DNA of 20,097 nt from RGDT01 sp964630925. Lineage in GTDB: Bacteria; Planctomycetota; Planctomycetia; Gemmatales; Gemmataceae. The notes under the pieces were generated by a model that ran no database searches, had not been told where the DNA came from, and saw only the letters and a list, made by a program, of their open reading frames with translations. Each line of letters opens with the position of its first letter. The stretch's first letter is position 1. The stretch is from the NCBI GenBank assembly GCA_964630925.1, contig CAZVZK010000172.1:1-20097 (forward strand), written 5' to 3'. Below, one piece after another: positions 1 through 8,252 of the stretch. The position numbers and the translations under genes are program-made.

Positions 1-64
1 AAGGCCGGGTTTCCCGCCCGCCCTTTGTTACCCACCTTTGAACCGTGCCCCGATTCTCGTCTTC

Positions 65-132
65 TGGAGCGTCAGCGCATCTGGCTGCCAGCGAGCGGGG
101 CCGCGTGAGCGCCCCGAGTGGAGCGTCAGCGC
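65..132. repeat. Short direct repeat plus small hairpin downstream of larA-like gene
   Basis: The 14-mer TGGAGCGTCAGCGC occurs twice, at 65-78 and 119-132. Between them is a hairpin with 6-bp arms CGGGGC (96-101) and GCCCCG (111-116) around a 9-nt loop. It lies just past the stop of the minus-strand racemase gene, so it could end that transcript, but no T-run follows. It is equally well read as a piece of a dispersed GC-rich palindromic repeat. Nothing else is recognisable in 1-150. Confidence 0.4.
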
Positions 133-150
133 CTCCCGGCTTCGACACGC

Positions 151-1440
151 CTACCCCACGCACGGCAGGACGTACGGCCCCTTCGGGATGACGGCGACGC
201 GCGACGCCGGGCCGTACTCCGCCAGCGACGCGGCCACGGCCTCCTCGACGCTCGGGGCCGGCTCGACGCGGCAGCGGCGCAGCACGTCCGGCGTCAGGCC
301 CGTCGTCACCACCTTCACCTTGCAGTGGTCCAGCACCTTCGACAGCATCAGGAGCTGCCACTCGTCCATCTCGCAGGTGTCCGGGCCGGTGCGGTACTTG
401 GCCGCGTCCGGCACCGGGTCGAAACGCTTCATGAAGCGGCTCTCGCGGATGTGGTGCTGGAACTCCTCGCTCCCCAGCCCCTCCGTGAGGCCGGCGGCGA
501 GGATGATCGTGCCGCCCTTCTTCACGATGGGCATGGCCCCCGTCAGCCCCTTGACCGCCTGATACCACGTCGTGTCCAGCGGGTAGCCGGCGCACGAGGT
601 CAGGACGACATCCACCGGCTCGGGCAGCGGGGCCTTCACCACCTTCTCAACGAAGGCCACGCCCGCCTCCCACGCCTTGATCATGTCGCCGGCCCCGGCC
701 CAGGTGATGCGGCGGGCGCCGTCGAGGCAGACGTTGACGATGAAGTCGCACCCGGCCATCAGGGCGATCCGCGTGTTCTCCTCGTGGACCGGGTTGCCCT
801 CGACGATGCCGCAGTCGGCCTTGGGGTGTTCAAGAAATTTGGGGCCGTGCCACACCTTGACCGTCTTCAGCCCCGCGATGCCGGGGCAGATCACCTTGCG
901 TCCGCCCGAGTAGCCGGCCATCAGGTGCGGCTCGATCAGGCCGGTGGTGATCTTCACCTCGGCGTCGATGTACCGCGAATCGATCCACGCCGGCACGCCG
1001 GCGGGCGTCGTCCCGAGGAACGTGTGCTCGTCGTCGGCCTTGCCGTGATGGTTGAGGCAGCGGTAGTTGGTAGCCACATCCTCGCCGACCAGCTCCACCA
1101 GCTCTGAGCCCTCGTTGGGCCGGTGCAGGCCGGTGGCGACGAGGATCGTGATGCCGTCACGCGGGACGCCGGCGTCCTCCAGGGTGCGCAGGAGCGGGGG
1201 GAGGATGAGCTTGTTGGGGACGGGCCGGGTGATGTCGCAGACGACGACGCAGGCGGACTTCTTCCCTCGGGCGATGTCGGCGAGGGGGCGTGAGCCGATG
1301 GGGTGGGCGATGGCATGGGCGATGGCCGCCGCCTCGTCGGCGAGGGGCGGGGCGGGGCGGATGGCGAGCGGCCCGACGACGCGCTCGTCGGGGAGGTCCA
1401 CGTCGAGGCCGGTGCGTCCGTAGTCGAGCTTGATGCGCAT
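151..1440 (-). CDS. larA: LarA-family nickel-dependent lactate (2-hydroxyacid) racemase
   Basis: A 429-aa cytoplasmic protein of the LarA family, which interconverts D- and L-2-hydroxyacids by hydride transfer through a nickel-pincer nucleotide cofactor; length is normal. Every active-site position known from the Lactiplantibacillus plantarum enzyme has a counterpart, shifted by one to three residues: Asp69 and Arg72 in DITRP, His106 in TGLHRPN, His172 in EPH, Lys182 in GGRKVICPGI (the lysine that anchors the cofactor), His198 in VWHGP, and Tyr293, Gln294 and Lys297 in WYQAVK. The protein should therefore be active if cofactor is supplied. The cofactor-making genes larB, larC and larE are not in the window. 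Many LarA homologues act on acids other than lactate, so the substrate is open. The upstream 272-aa gene is on the same strand with about 60 bp between them. The ribosome binding site is weak. The family call is firm; the precise substrate is not. Confidence 0.9.
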   Translation of the reverse strand: MRIKLDYGRTGLDVDLPDERVVGPLAIRPAPPLADEAAAIAHAIAHPIGSRPLADIARGKKSACVVVCDITRPVPNKLILPPLLRTLEDAGVPRDGITILVATGLHRPNEGSELVELVGEDVATNYRCLNHHGKADDEHTFLGTTPAGVPAWIDSRYIDAEVKITTGLIEPHLMAGYSGGRKVICPGIAGLKTVKVWHGPKFLEHPKADCGIVEGNPVHEENTRIALMAGCDFIVNVCLDGARRITWAGAGDMIKAWEAGVAFVEKVVKAPLPEPVDVVLTSCAGYPLDTTWYQAVKGLTGAMPIVKKGGTIILAAGLTEGLGSEEFQHHIRESRFMKRFDPVPDAAKYRTGPDTCEMDEWQLLMLSKVLDHCKVKVVTTGLTPDVLRRCRVEPAPSVEEAVAASLAEYGPASRVAVIPKGPYVLPCVG

Positions 1441-1502
1441 GATCCACCCGTGAGAGGCGAGATGCCTCCATTGTCGCGGGGGGAGGGGCCTGTTTCCAGG
1501 GG

Positions 1503-2321
1503 TCAGTCGAGGAAGCGTGTCGGGGCGAGGGTGAGGACACCGGGCTTGCCGTCCTTGCCGGGGGTGAAGCCTGAGATGCCCTGTACGCGGACGGTGTCTC
1601 CTGGCCGCAGTTTGCGGAAACGCGCGCCGAAGCGGGCGTCGTCCTGGTTCATGTCGCAGACGACGGTGACGGCGGATTTGTCATCCTTGAAGCCGGCGAG
1701 GTGGACCTGGGCGATGCCGCCGTCGATGACCGCCTTCTCGACGGTGCCCTCCAGCGCGAGCATCCGCCCGGCGTACGACTCGGCGGCGCGGGCGGGACGG
1801 CGGGCGAATTGGTAGGCGACGGAGTCGGCCTCCGTCATCGGCAGCGGCCGGACGCCGTCGTGGGTGCGCATCACGGAGATGTGGATTCGCGTCCCACGGC
1901 CCGTCAGCGAGGAGGCCAGCCGCACCGTGCTGACCTGGTCCTTGCCGACGTGGATGAGCTGGACGCCGTAGGCGCTGACGCCGCCACGCACCAGTGGCCG
2001 GGGGAAGTGCATGACCTCCTCGATGACGCGGACCATCGAGCCGTCCGTCAGTTGGCGCCTCCCGTCGTGCGTCGCGATGCCCCATTTCTTCGCGTACCAC
2101 TCCAGGGCCGTGCCGAACTGGTCGGGCGTCTCGAGGTCGGCGGTGAGATGCAGCGTGGCCCCGTTGAGCCACGAAGATGCCCTCACGTTCACCTCGCGGG
2201 CCCGGTCGGCCCGATAGAGGACAGGCGAGATGGCGGGGAGGAACTTCTCCAACGACTCCAGGCTGTACGGGCCGCGCGGCGGGCCGGCGTCGAGGAGGGC
2301 GAGGACGAGGAAGGCGGACAT
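1503..2321 (-). CDS. Hypothetical protein with C-terminal OB-fold (tRNA_anti-like) domain
   Basis: A 272-aa protein of unknown role. The start is supported by AGGAG seven bases upstream of the ATG. The first dozen residues are hydrophobic (MSAFLVLALL) and could be a short signal or anchor, though no basic n-region is visible. Residues 20-170 form an alpha/beta segment I do not recognise. Residues about 181-272 (from SYAGRMLALEGTVEK to VRVQGISGF) have the strand pattern of the tRNA_anti-like OB fold found in many envelope-associated bacterial proteins: 'Y.G..L.L.G.V', an acidic middle, then 'L..GD.V.V.G'. It lies between larA and the 142-aa gene on the same strand. A stem-loop separates it from the gene upstream, so it probably has its own start of transcription. 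The OB-fold call is from pattern only. Confidence 0.6.
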   Translation of the reverse strand: MSAFLVLALLDAGPPRGPYSLESLEKFLPAISPVLYRADRAREVNVRASSWLNGATLHLTADLETPDQFGTALEWYAKKWGIATHDGRRQLTDGSMVRVIEEVMHFPRPLVRGGVSAYGVQLIHVGKDQVSTVRLASSLTGRGTRIHISVMRTHDGVRPLPMTEADSVAYQFARRPARAAESYAGRMLALEGTVEKAVIDGGIAQVHLAGFKDDKSAVTVVCDMNQDDARFGARFRKLRPGDTVRVQGISGFTPGKDGKPGVLTLAPTRFLD

Positions 2322-2389
2322 GGTGCGGCTCCTGGGGCCGCCTCATGGTGCCACGCCGGGAGGCCGGGGTCAAGTGGGTGGGAAAGCGG

Positions 2390-2426
2390 ACGGGCCGCGG
2401 CCCCCTCGTTGAGAGCCGCGGCCCGT
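2390..2426 (-). terminator. Stem-loop downstream of the 142-aa gene
   Basis: A perfect 12-bp inverted repeat has arms at 2390-2401 and 2415-2426 and a 13-nt loop. It lies 26 bp past the stop of the minus-strand 142-aa gene and ahead of the 272-aa gene. Only a weak T-rich stretch (CTTTCCC) follows on the minus strand, so it may pause or protect the mRNA rather than act as a full intrinsic terminator. Confidence 0.5.
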
Positions 2427-2451
2427 GCGTGTGGTGGGACAGGGCGTGGGG

Positions 2452-2880
2452 TCACGCCATGCCGACCTCCTTCTTGACGGCGGCGTACCAGGAGCTGAAC
2501 CAGCCGGTGGTGGTCTTGAAGCCGGCCTCGTCGATCAGCTCGACGATCATCCGCTTGCACTGGATGTCGTTCTTCTTGTTGTTGCACTTGATCTTGAGCA
2601 GGGCGACGGCGTCCTTGAACTCCTTCTCGTCGATCTTGCCGTCGTTGCTGGCGGCCACCTGGATGCTCTGCTTGATGTCCTGCAGGATGCGGGACTCGAG
2701 GGCGAAGCCCTGCGACTCGCACACCTGGGCGAGGGCGCTCCGCGCGCTGTCCACGGTGACGCCCTGCTGGAGGGCGAGCTGGAGGATCTCGCGCTCCTCC
2801 GCCTTGTCGATGTACTTGTCGTCGTAGGCCCGCAGCTTGACCTGCTCCACGAACTGGCGCTTGATCTCGTCGAGGTTCAT
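2452..2880 (-). CDS. Small helical protein with two EF-hand/TerB-like acidic loops
   Basis: A 142-aa, highly charged, mostly helical protein with no signal peptide or membrane segment, so probably cytoplasmic. Two similar helix-loop-helix stretches stand out: residues 20-33 (DDKYIDKAEEREIL) and 79-92 (NDGKIDEKEF followed by KDAVALL). Both match the 'D..x.ID..E' loop seen in EF-hands and in TerB-like domains. Neither loop is a complete 12-residue EF-hand, so calcium binding is not assured. The start is fixed by AAGGAG nine bases upstream of the ATG. A small perfect hairpin (arms 2896-2901 and 2905-2910) abuts that ribosome binding site. The gene is bounded by terminator-like stems on both sides and is probably transcribed alone. 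I do not recognise a named family. Confidence 0.65.
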   Translation of the reverse strand: MNLDEIKRQFVEQVKLRAYDDKYIDKAEEREILQLALQQGVTVDSARSALAQVCESQGFALESRILQDIKQSIQVAASNDGKIDEKEFKDAVALLKIKCNNKKNDIQCKRMIVELIDEAGFKTTTGWFSSWYAAVKKEVGMA

Positions 2881-3055
2881 CGCGATTCGCTCCTTCCCGC
2901 CTCAGGCGGGGTGTCCCAGAGTGGGGGCGGACAGCACACGCACTGCCCCGCCATGTCGAGGCTACAGAGAGTTCTTCGCCGCGAGTGGCGATCCATTTCG
3001 ACGCTGTGTCGGGATTATAGCCGACGGGCCCCACCCGCTACAAGGCACCGCCGTG

Positions 3056-3083
3056 AAAAAAGAGCGGCCGCCGCGGCGGCCGC
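3056..3083 (-). terminator. Intrinsic terminator of the kinase gene
   Basis: A perfect 20-nt GC-only palindrome at 3064-3083 is followed, in minus-strand orientation, by CTCTTTTTT (ending at 3056). It begins ten bases past the kinase stop codon. Strong stem plus T-run in the right orientation is the classic rho-independent arrangement. Confidence 0.8.
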
Positions 3084-3092
3084 CCCCGCCCC

Positions 3093-6000
3093 TCACCGTC
3101 CCTTCGTCGGAGGCCGGAATCGGGCCAGCGCCTCGCGGCGGAGTAGCTCAATCTCGGCCAGCTCCACCCCCGGCAACGTCTGCCCCGCCGGCAGCGACGC
3201 CAGCAGCGCCCGGCCCGCCTCCTCCGCCCGCCCCAGCCACGTCGTCGCCTCCGCCGGGTGCGCCGCCAGCGCCAGCGCGTACCGCGCCATCACCCGGCCG
3301 CCCGGCGTGCCCTCCGCCAGGGCGCGACGCAGATGCGGGATCGCCTCCGCCGGCTTGCGGTCATGCGTCAGGGCCAGGCCCAGAGCCAGCAGGCGCGAGG
3401 GGTCATTCGGGTCCGACCCCAGCGCCTTGCGTGCCAGCAGGACGACGGCACCCGCCTCGGACCCCGCCGGCGGCCCGTACGCCATCGTCGCCGCCAGGAC
3501 CGCGACCTGATCGTCGGACGTGTTCGGCCCGACGCCCTTGACGAGCAGGGCACACACCCTGTCGTACACCGGCGTCCGCCCCGCCAGCCGCGCCGCCAAC
3601 GCCCCCACGCAGAGCGGGACCAGCTCACCCCGCTTCTCGGCCAGCAGCCCCTTCCACAGGGCGTCGTCGCCCTCCTTCCACCGCCCCAGCGACAGCAGCG
3701 CCTTGCCCCTGCCCTGATGCACCGACGGGTCGTCGTAGCCGGCCGCCAGCGCCGCGTCGAACGCCGCCAGCGCGTCGCCCGACCTGTCCATCCCCTCCAG
3801 CAACGCCCCACGCAGCCACTGCGTCGGCCCCCGCATGCCCGGCGCCACCTTCAGCAGCTCGTCCGCCGCCCGCAGCCCTTCGGCCCAACGCCGCCGCGCC
3901 GCGCACGCCGACGCAAGCCGCACCAGCAGCGTCTGGTCGGCCTTCTTCAGCGCCGCGAGGGCGGCGAAGTGCGGCAACGACGGCTCCAGCTCCTCCCGCA
4001 CCTCGGCCACCCGGGCGCGGTGGAACGCCTCGGCGTCCGCCACCGACGCCGTGAACAGCGGCGGGCAGGCCGCCCGCGCCGCCGAGTGATCCCCGCCGGT
4101 GAATGCCGCCAGGGCCGCCTCCAACGCCTCCACGCCCCGGCCCTCGCGGGGCAACGGCCAGGTCAGGACGTGCCCGTCGCCGCACCCCGCCAGGCGCGAC
4201 GAATCCGGCGCGAACGCCAGCCACATCTGGAACCCCTCCCGCGAGTGGATCAGGGCCGGGCCGAGCGGCGCCCCCGTGTCCGCATCCCAGACGCGCGTCT
4301 CGCCGGGCGTGGACGTGGCGGCGATCCACCGCCCGTCGGGTGACCACGCCGCGTGCATCACCCGGCCCGGCAGGCGCAGGGTGAGCGCCGCACGCGCCCC
4401 CGCGATGTCCCACACCTGCACCACGCCGTCCTGCCCCGCCGTCAACAGACGCCTCCCGTCCGGGCTCAGCTCGCAGGCGTGGACCCGCGCCCCGTGGCGG
4501 ATCGGGGGCGTGATCGGCCGGCCCGTGGCGCCGTCCCACGCGAACGCCGCCGGCTTCTCGTCGTCGATCACGGAGGCTGCGAGCGACTTGCCGTCGCGGC
4601 TCCAGGCGATGCGGGCGCTGCCGCCCTCGACGGCCGCCGCCGGCCACGCCTCCTCGCCCGCCGCGAGGTCGTACACCACGAGCCGCCCGTTCGACGTGGA
4701 CGCCGCCAGCCTCGCCCCGTCGGGGCTGAACGCCAGCGACGCGATGGTCCCCGGCAGCGGCAGGTCCGCGCCGGCGGGCTGGCCCGAGTCGATGGCGGTA
4801 CGCCGCACCGGGCCGCCGTCGGCGGCGTGGGCCACCGTCCTCCCGTCCGGCGACAGCGCCGCCGCGAAGAACACCACGGGCCGTTTCCCCGAAGGCGCCG
4901 CCAGCACCGGCTCGCCGACGCGCTTCCCCGTCGCCACGTCCCACACCACGCAGCCGGACTTCTCGCGCGAGACGCCCAACCCGACGGCGAGCCCCTGCAT
5001 GCCCGTGTAGGCCATCAGCCGCCGCCCGTCGGCGCTGAATCGCACCGTCGCCATGCTCAGGCCCCTCTCCCCGAGAGCGGGCCGCTCCTTGCCCGTTTCG
5101 GCGTCCCACAGGCGCACCCCACCGACGGCCGCCGCCAGCGTGCGGCCGTCCGGCGAGTAGGCGCAGTGCGTGTGTAGCCCTCTCGCCTCGATGGAGCGTT
5201 CGTTGGGCACGGTGCCGGCGAGGTCCCACAGGCGGACGACGCCGTCGCGTGCCGCCGTCGCCAGGCGGCGGGCGTCCTCGGCCCAGGCCAGGGAGCTGAC
5301 CTCGGCGGGGTGCGGGAGCGGCGGCAGCCGCGAGCCCAGCCTGTCGAGCCGCCAGTTGACCACGCGCACCCCCTCGCGTATCACGGCGGAGGCGAGGAGG
5401 CAGCCGTCGGGGCTCATGGCATCCACCCCCGCCAGCGCCGCCAGCCGCCCGTCGGTGAACGTCTCGTTCCCCGCCGGCACCGCCACCACCCTCGCCCCCG
5501 TCATCCCGAACAGGGCGAGCTGCTTGCCGTCGGGCGTGAACACCGCGGCCTCGCCCATGCCGCGGACCGCCGGCAGCGCCGCCCCCGTGCGTGCCGACCA
5601 CACCCGCAGCCCGTTGCCGCCGATGGCCGCCAGATACTTGCCATCCGCGCTGAACGTGAGGCGGCGCGGCGCGTCCTCCAGCGACGCCGAGTACGCCAGC
5701 GGCGCGAACGCCTCGCGCCCCGTGTCCACGAGGTACACGCCGATGCGGTACGGCGCGGCGCTCCTGCCCCTGTCCTTCGCCGGCACCACGACGGCGACCC
5801 GCCTGCCGTCGGCGCTCAGAGCCGGCGGGCAGCGCCGCAAGCCGTCGTCGTGCCCGATGGGCGGCCCCGCCGCCTTGCCCGTCGCCACGTCCCACACCTG
5901 CGCCCCGGCCGAGTCGAACGCCAGCATCCGCCCGCCGTCGTCGCTGAGACGCAAGCCGCGCGGGAAGACCTGCCCCAGCTGCATGGAGTCGAGGAGCCTC

Positions 6001-7772
6001 TCCACTCCCTCCTTGTTCACCTCCCCGCGCCTCACCAGCTCGTCGAGGTGGGCGAGGATCTCCTTGTCGCTCACCGGCGCCAGCCGGGCCGCCTCCTTGC
6101 CTGTCCGCACGTCCCACGCCACGACCCCGTTCGCCCCGCACGCCGCGTACAGCGTCCGCCCGTCGGGGCTGAAGTGGGCCTCCGTCGCCGCCGGGCCCTT
6201 CCCGCCGCCCAGCTCGGCCGCCGGCCCCCCGCCGACCTCCCACACGCGGATGACGCCGTCCTCGCACGTCGCCGCGACGAGGGCCCCGTGGACGGCGACG
6301 TGCCGCGGCATGGACGGCGGCCGCCAGACGTGCGTCAGCCGCGGCGCGTGCCGCAGCAGCACGCCCAGCCGCGACCGCTCGACCTCCCGGCGTGGCCCGT
6401 CCTCCATCAGCTTCAGCACGCCGAGCGCGGCCCGCGCCGCGGCGAACACGTCGCCGTCCTCCATCGCCCGCCGCCCGTTGCCGGCCAGCAGCTCGATCTC
6501 GCGCGCCCGCGCCAGTCCGAGCGCCTTGCCCTTCTCCTCGGCCTCGCGGCGGGCGTCGCCCTCCGCCCTGGTTCGGTCCTTCACCTCCTTGCCCAGGGCC
6601 GCGTTGTACGACAGCGTCACCGCCAGGACCGCCGACAGGCCGGCGATCACCGCCGCCGCCAGGGCCGTCGGCAGGGGGTTGCGCGCCACCCACTTCCACG
6701 CCCGCTCCGCCGGCCCGGCGGGCCGCGCCAGGATCGGCACCCCGTCGATCCAGCGGCGCAGGTCGTCCGCCAGCTCACCGGCGCCGGCGTAACGCCGGCC
6801 CGGATCCTTGGCGAGGCACTTGAGGGTGATCGTCTCCAGGTCGCGCGGCACGCCGGGATTGAGCGCCCTCGGCGATACCGGCTCGCGCAGACGCACCTGC
6901 TCCATCGTCTCCAGCCGCGTCGCCCCCTTGAACGGCGGGCGGCCCGTCAGCATCTCGTACAGGATGACCCCCAGCGCCCACACGTCGGCGGCGGTGCCGA
7001 TCTCGCGCCGCCCCTCGGCCTGCTCCGGGGCCATGTACGACGGCGTCCCCATGATGTCGCCGGTCCGCGTGTGCCCGTCGTCATCCCCGAGCCACTTGGC
7101 GAGGCCGAAGTCGGTGATCTTCGGCGTCCCGTCCGCGGTCAGCAGGACGTTCCCGGGCTTCAGGTCACGGTGCACGACGCCCGCCGCGTGGGCCGCCTGG
7201 ACGCCGCGTGCCAGCCGCTCGGCCATCTCCGCCGCGTGACGCGGCGCCTGCGGCTCGCCGGCCAGTCTCTCGGCGAGGGGGCCGCCCTCGACCAGCTCCA
7301 TCGCGAAGTACAACGTCCCGCCGGCCTCGCCGACCTCGTACACCTGCACGACGTTGGGGTGGTTGAGGCGGGCCAGGCTCTCCGCCTCGCGGAGGAACCT
7401 CACCCGCGTCAAAGGCGACGCCATGCCGCCGCCCAGGACCACCTTAAGCGCCACGTCGCGGTTGAGAGCCGCCTGGCGTGCCCGATAGACGACGCCCATG
7501 CCCCCGCGCCCCAGCTCGCCCGTGACTTCATAACCCGGCGGCAGGCCGAGCGGGCCGCCGCCCGTGGGGCCGCCCCCGCCGGTGGCCGGCCAGCGCTCGG
7601 CGACGCCGAACGGCTCGAGGGCCGCCAGGGCGGCGAGGCGCTGCTTGAGGAGCGGGAGGAGATCGGGGCGTCCGGCGCACAGTTCCTCGGCGGTCAGGGA
7701 TTCGCCCTTCTCTCGGGCCTCCTCGAACCGCAGGCACATCGCCGTCAATTCGCTGGCGGTCTGCTCAGGCAT
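3093..7772 (-). CDS. Giant membrane-anchored Ser/Thr protein kinase with WD40 propellers and TPR-like tail
   Basis: A 1559-aa Hanks-type kinase of planctomycete architecture. Order: an N-terminal module (about residues 10-60) with EELC and LLPLLKQRLAAL; the kinase domain (about 80-340) with glycine loop GRGGMGVVYRA (88-98), Lys110 in VALK, catalytic HRDLKPGN (201-208), DFG (221-223), GTPSYMAPE (242-250) and ADVWALGVILYE; one transmembrane helix (about 366-389); a charged helical stretch; about fifteen WD40-like blades (about 480-1205) marked by repeated SPDG and VWD motifs; and helical TPR-like repeats (about 1265-1550). All catalytic residues are present, so the kinase should be active. The kinase should face the cytoplasm; the propeller and tail, beyond a single membrane span, would lie on the other side. 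The start is the ATG at 7772, set by AAGGAGG five bases upstream. The open frame continues another 41 codons, but that part is transposase debris. WD40 residues 568-602 hold a helical insertion. Targets are unknown. Confidence 0.9.
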   Translation of the reverse strand: MPEQTASELTAMCLRFEEAREKGESLTAEELCAGRPDLLPLLKQRLAALAALEPFGVAERWPATGGGGPTGGGPLGLPPGYEVTGELGRGGMGVVYRARQAALNRDVALKVVLGGGMASPLTRVRFLREAESLARLNHPNVVQVYEVGEAGGTLYFAMELVEGGPLAERLAGEPQAPRHAAEMAERLARGVQAAHAAGVVHRDLKPGNVLLTADGTPKITDFGLAKWLGDDDGHTRTGDIMGTPSYMAPEQAEGRREIGTAADVWALGVILYEMLTGRPPFKGATRLETMEQVRLREPVSPRALNPGVPRDLETITLKCLAKDPGRRYAGAGELADDLRRWIDGVPILARPAGPAERAWKWVARNPLPTALAAAVIAGLSAVLAVTLSYNAALGKEVKDRTRAEGDARREAEEKGKALGLARAREIELLAGNGRRAMEDGDVFAAARAALGVLKLMEDGPRREVERSRLGVLLRHAPRLTHVWRPPSMPRHVAVHGALVAATCEDGVIRVWEVGGGPAAELGGGKGPAATEAHFSPDGRTLYAACGANGVVAWDVRTGKEAARLAPVSDKEILAHLDELVRRGEVNKEGVERLLDSMQLGQVFPRGLRLSDDGGRMLAFDSAGAQVWDVATGKAAGPPIGHDDGLRRCPPALSADGRRVAVVVPAKDRGRSAAPYRIGVYLVDTGREAFAPLAYSASLEDAPRRLTFSADGKYLAAIGGNGLRVWSARTGAALPAVRGMGEAAVFTPDGKQLALFGMTGARVVAVPAGNETFTDGRLAALAGVDAMSPDGCLLASAVIREGVRVVNWRLDRLGSRLPPLPHPAEVSSLAWAEDARRLATAARDGVVRLWDLAGTVPNERSIEARGLHTHCAYSPDGRTLAAAVGGVRLWDAETGKERPALGERGLSMATVRFSADGRRLMAYTGMQGLAVGLGVSREKSGCVVWDVATGKRVGEPVLAAPSGKRPVVFFAAALSPDGRTVAHAADGGPVRRTAIDSGQPAGADLPLPGTIASLAFSPDGARLAASTSNGRLVVYDLAAGEEAWPAAAVEGGSARIAWSRDGKSLAASVIDDEKPAAFAWDGATGRPITPPIRHGARVHACELSPDGRRLLTAGQDGVVQVWDIAGARAALTLRLPGRVMHAAWSPDGRWIAATSTPGETRVWDADTGAPLGPALIHSREGFQMWLAFAPDSSRLAGCGDGHVLTWPLPREGRGVEALEAALAAFTGGDHSAARAACPPLFTASVADAEAFHRARVAEVREELEPSLPHFAALAALKKADQTLLVRLASACAARRRWAEGLRAADELLKVAPGMRGPTQWLRGALLEGMDRSGDALAAFDAALAAGYDDPSVHQGRGKALLSLGRWKEGDDALWKGLLAEKRGELVPLCVGALAARLAGRTPVYDRVCALLVKGVGPNTSDDQVAVLAATMAYGPPAGSEAGAVVLLARKALGSDPNDPSRLLALGLALTHDRKPAEAIPHLRRALAEGTPGGRVMARYALALAAHPAEATTWLGRAEEAGRALLASLPAGQTLPGVELAEIELLRREALARFRPPTKGR

Positions 7773-7777
7773 GCGGG

Positions 7778-7784
7778 CCTCCTT
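7778..7784 (-). promoter_or_regulatory. Ribosome binding site that fixes the kinase start
   Basis: On the minus strand AAGGAGG ends five bases before the ATG at 7772. This is a textbook Shine-Dalgarno sequence and spacing. No comparable site serves the upstream GTG at 7895 or the ATG at 7787. Confidence 0.75.
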
Positions 7785-7850
7785 CATCGCGGGACGAGGC
7801 GTGGTCCGACCCGGCTCACGGTTTTTGTAGAGCCCGCGGGCATGGGTAAC

Positions 7851-8045
7851 AGGAGGCCCCCATGACGCGAAGCCGGCGTACCCGTGCGGGCGCACCTCGT
7901 TCTACTCCGCTCGCCAGGCGTCCGGCTCCCGTTGGATCGAGGCGTCCGGCCGGGCCGGCCCCGGGCCCGCGAGCGCCTCCTTGGCCGGGCTCCGGTGGTA
8001 GCGTTCGATCTTGCCCTGGGTCCGCGGGTGGCGCGGCCTGCCGCG
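7851..8045 (-). pseudogene. Degenerate transposase (integrase-core) C-terminal fragment
   Basis: On the minus strand one frame reads RPRHPRTQGKIERYHRS, a degraded middle section, DAWRAE, an in-frame TAG (7902-7904), then NEVRPHGYAGFASWGPP. This is the end of the rve-type integrase core of IS3/IS481-like transposases, where the usual forms are 'HPQTQGKIERYHRSLK' and 'WR.EYNE.RPHSALG'. The stop sits exactly where the family has Tyr of 'YNE', so TAC to TAG is the likely lesion. The stretch between the motifs is shortened and unlike the family, and the DD part of the catalytic triad is absent. No inverted repeats or full element were found. The family (IS3 versus IS481) cannot be settled from this fragment. 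Confidence 0.7.
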
Positions 8046-8168
8046 CGGGAATGGGACGGTGTTACCCAGGTCCGTGGGCTCTCCAGGCCGGAAGGGCCGG
8101 GGCGACGGACGCTTCGTCCGCCCCGCCTGACGCGGCACACCATTTGCCCTTCACCGCCCCCCAACACA

Positions 8169-8197
8169 TTGCCGGGACGCCTTTCCTCCGCACAATA
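8169..8197 (+). promoter_or_regulatory. Possible promoter upstream of the inositol-phosphate synthase gene
   Basis: TTGCCG (8169-8174) and ACAATA (8192-8197) are separated by 17 bp in the AT-richer stretch ahead of the gene at 8253. Spacing is ideal, but the -10 match is weak. This is a guess from pattern only. Confidence 0.2.
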
Positions 8198-8252
8198 GCT
8201 GGGTATTGGCCCTCCCAGCATTCATCCCCGCACCGCAAGGCACCTCTCGATC

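Noticed and set aside
3625..6699. 1024-codon minus-strand open frame
   Set aside because: It is a shifted frame inside the kinase gene, very rich in Gly, Arg and Ala, with no domain pattern.
5310..7865. 851-codon plus-strand open frame
   Set aside because: It lies opposite the kinase gene. The sequence is low-complexity Arg/His/Pro-rich with no motifs, as expected for the antisense of a high-GC gene.
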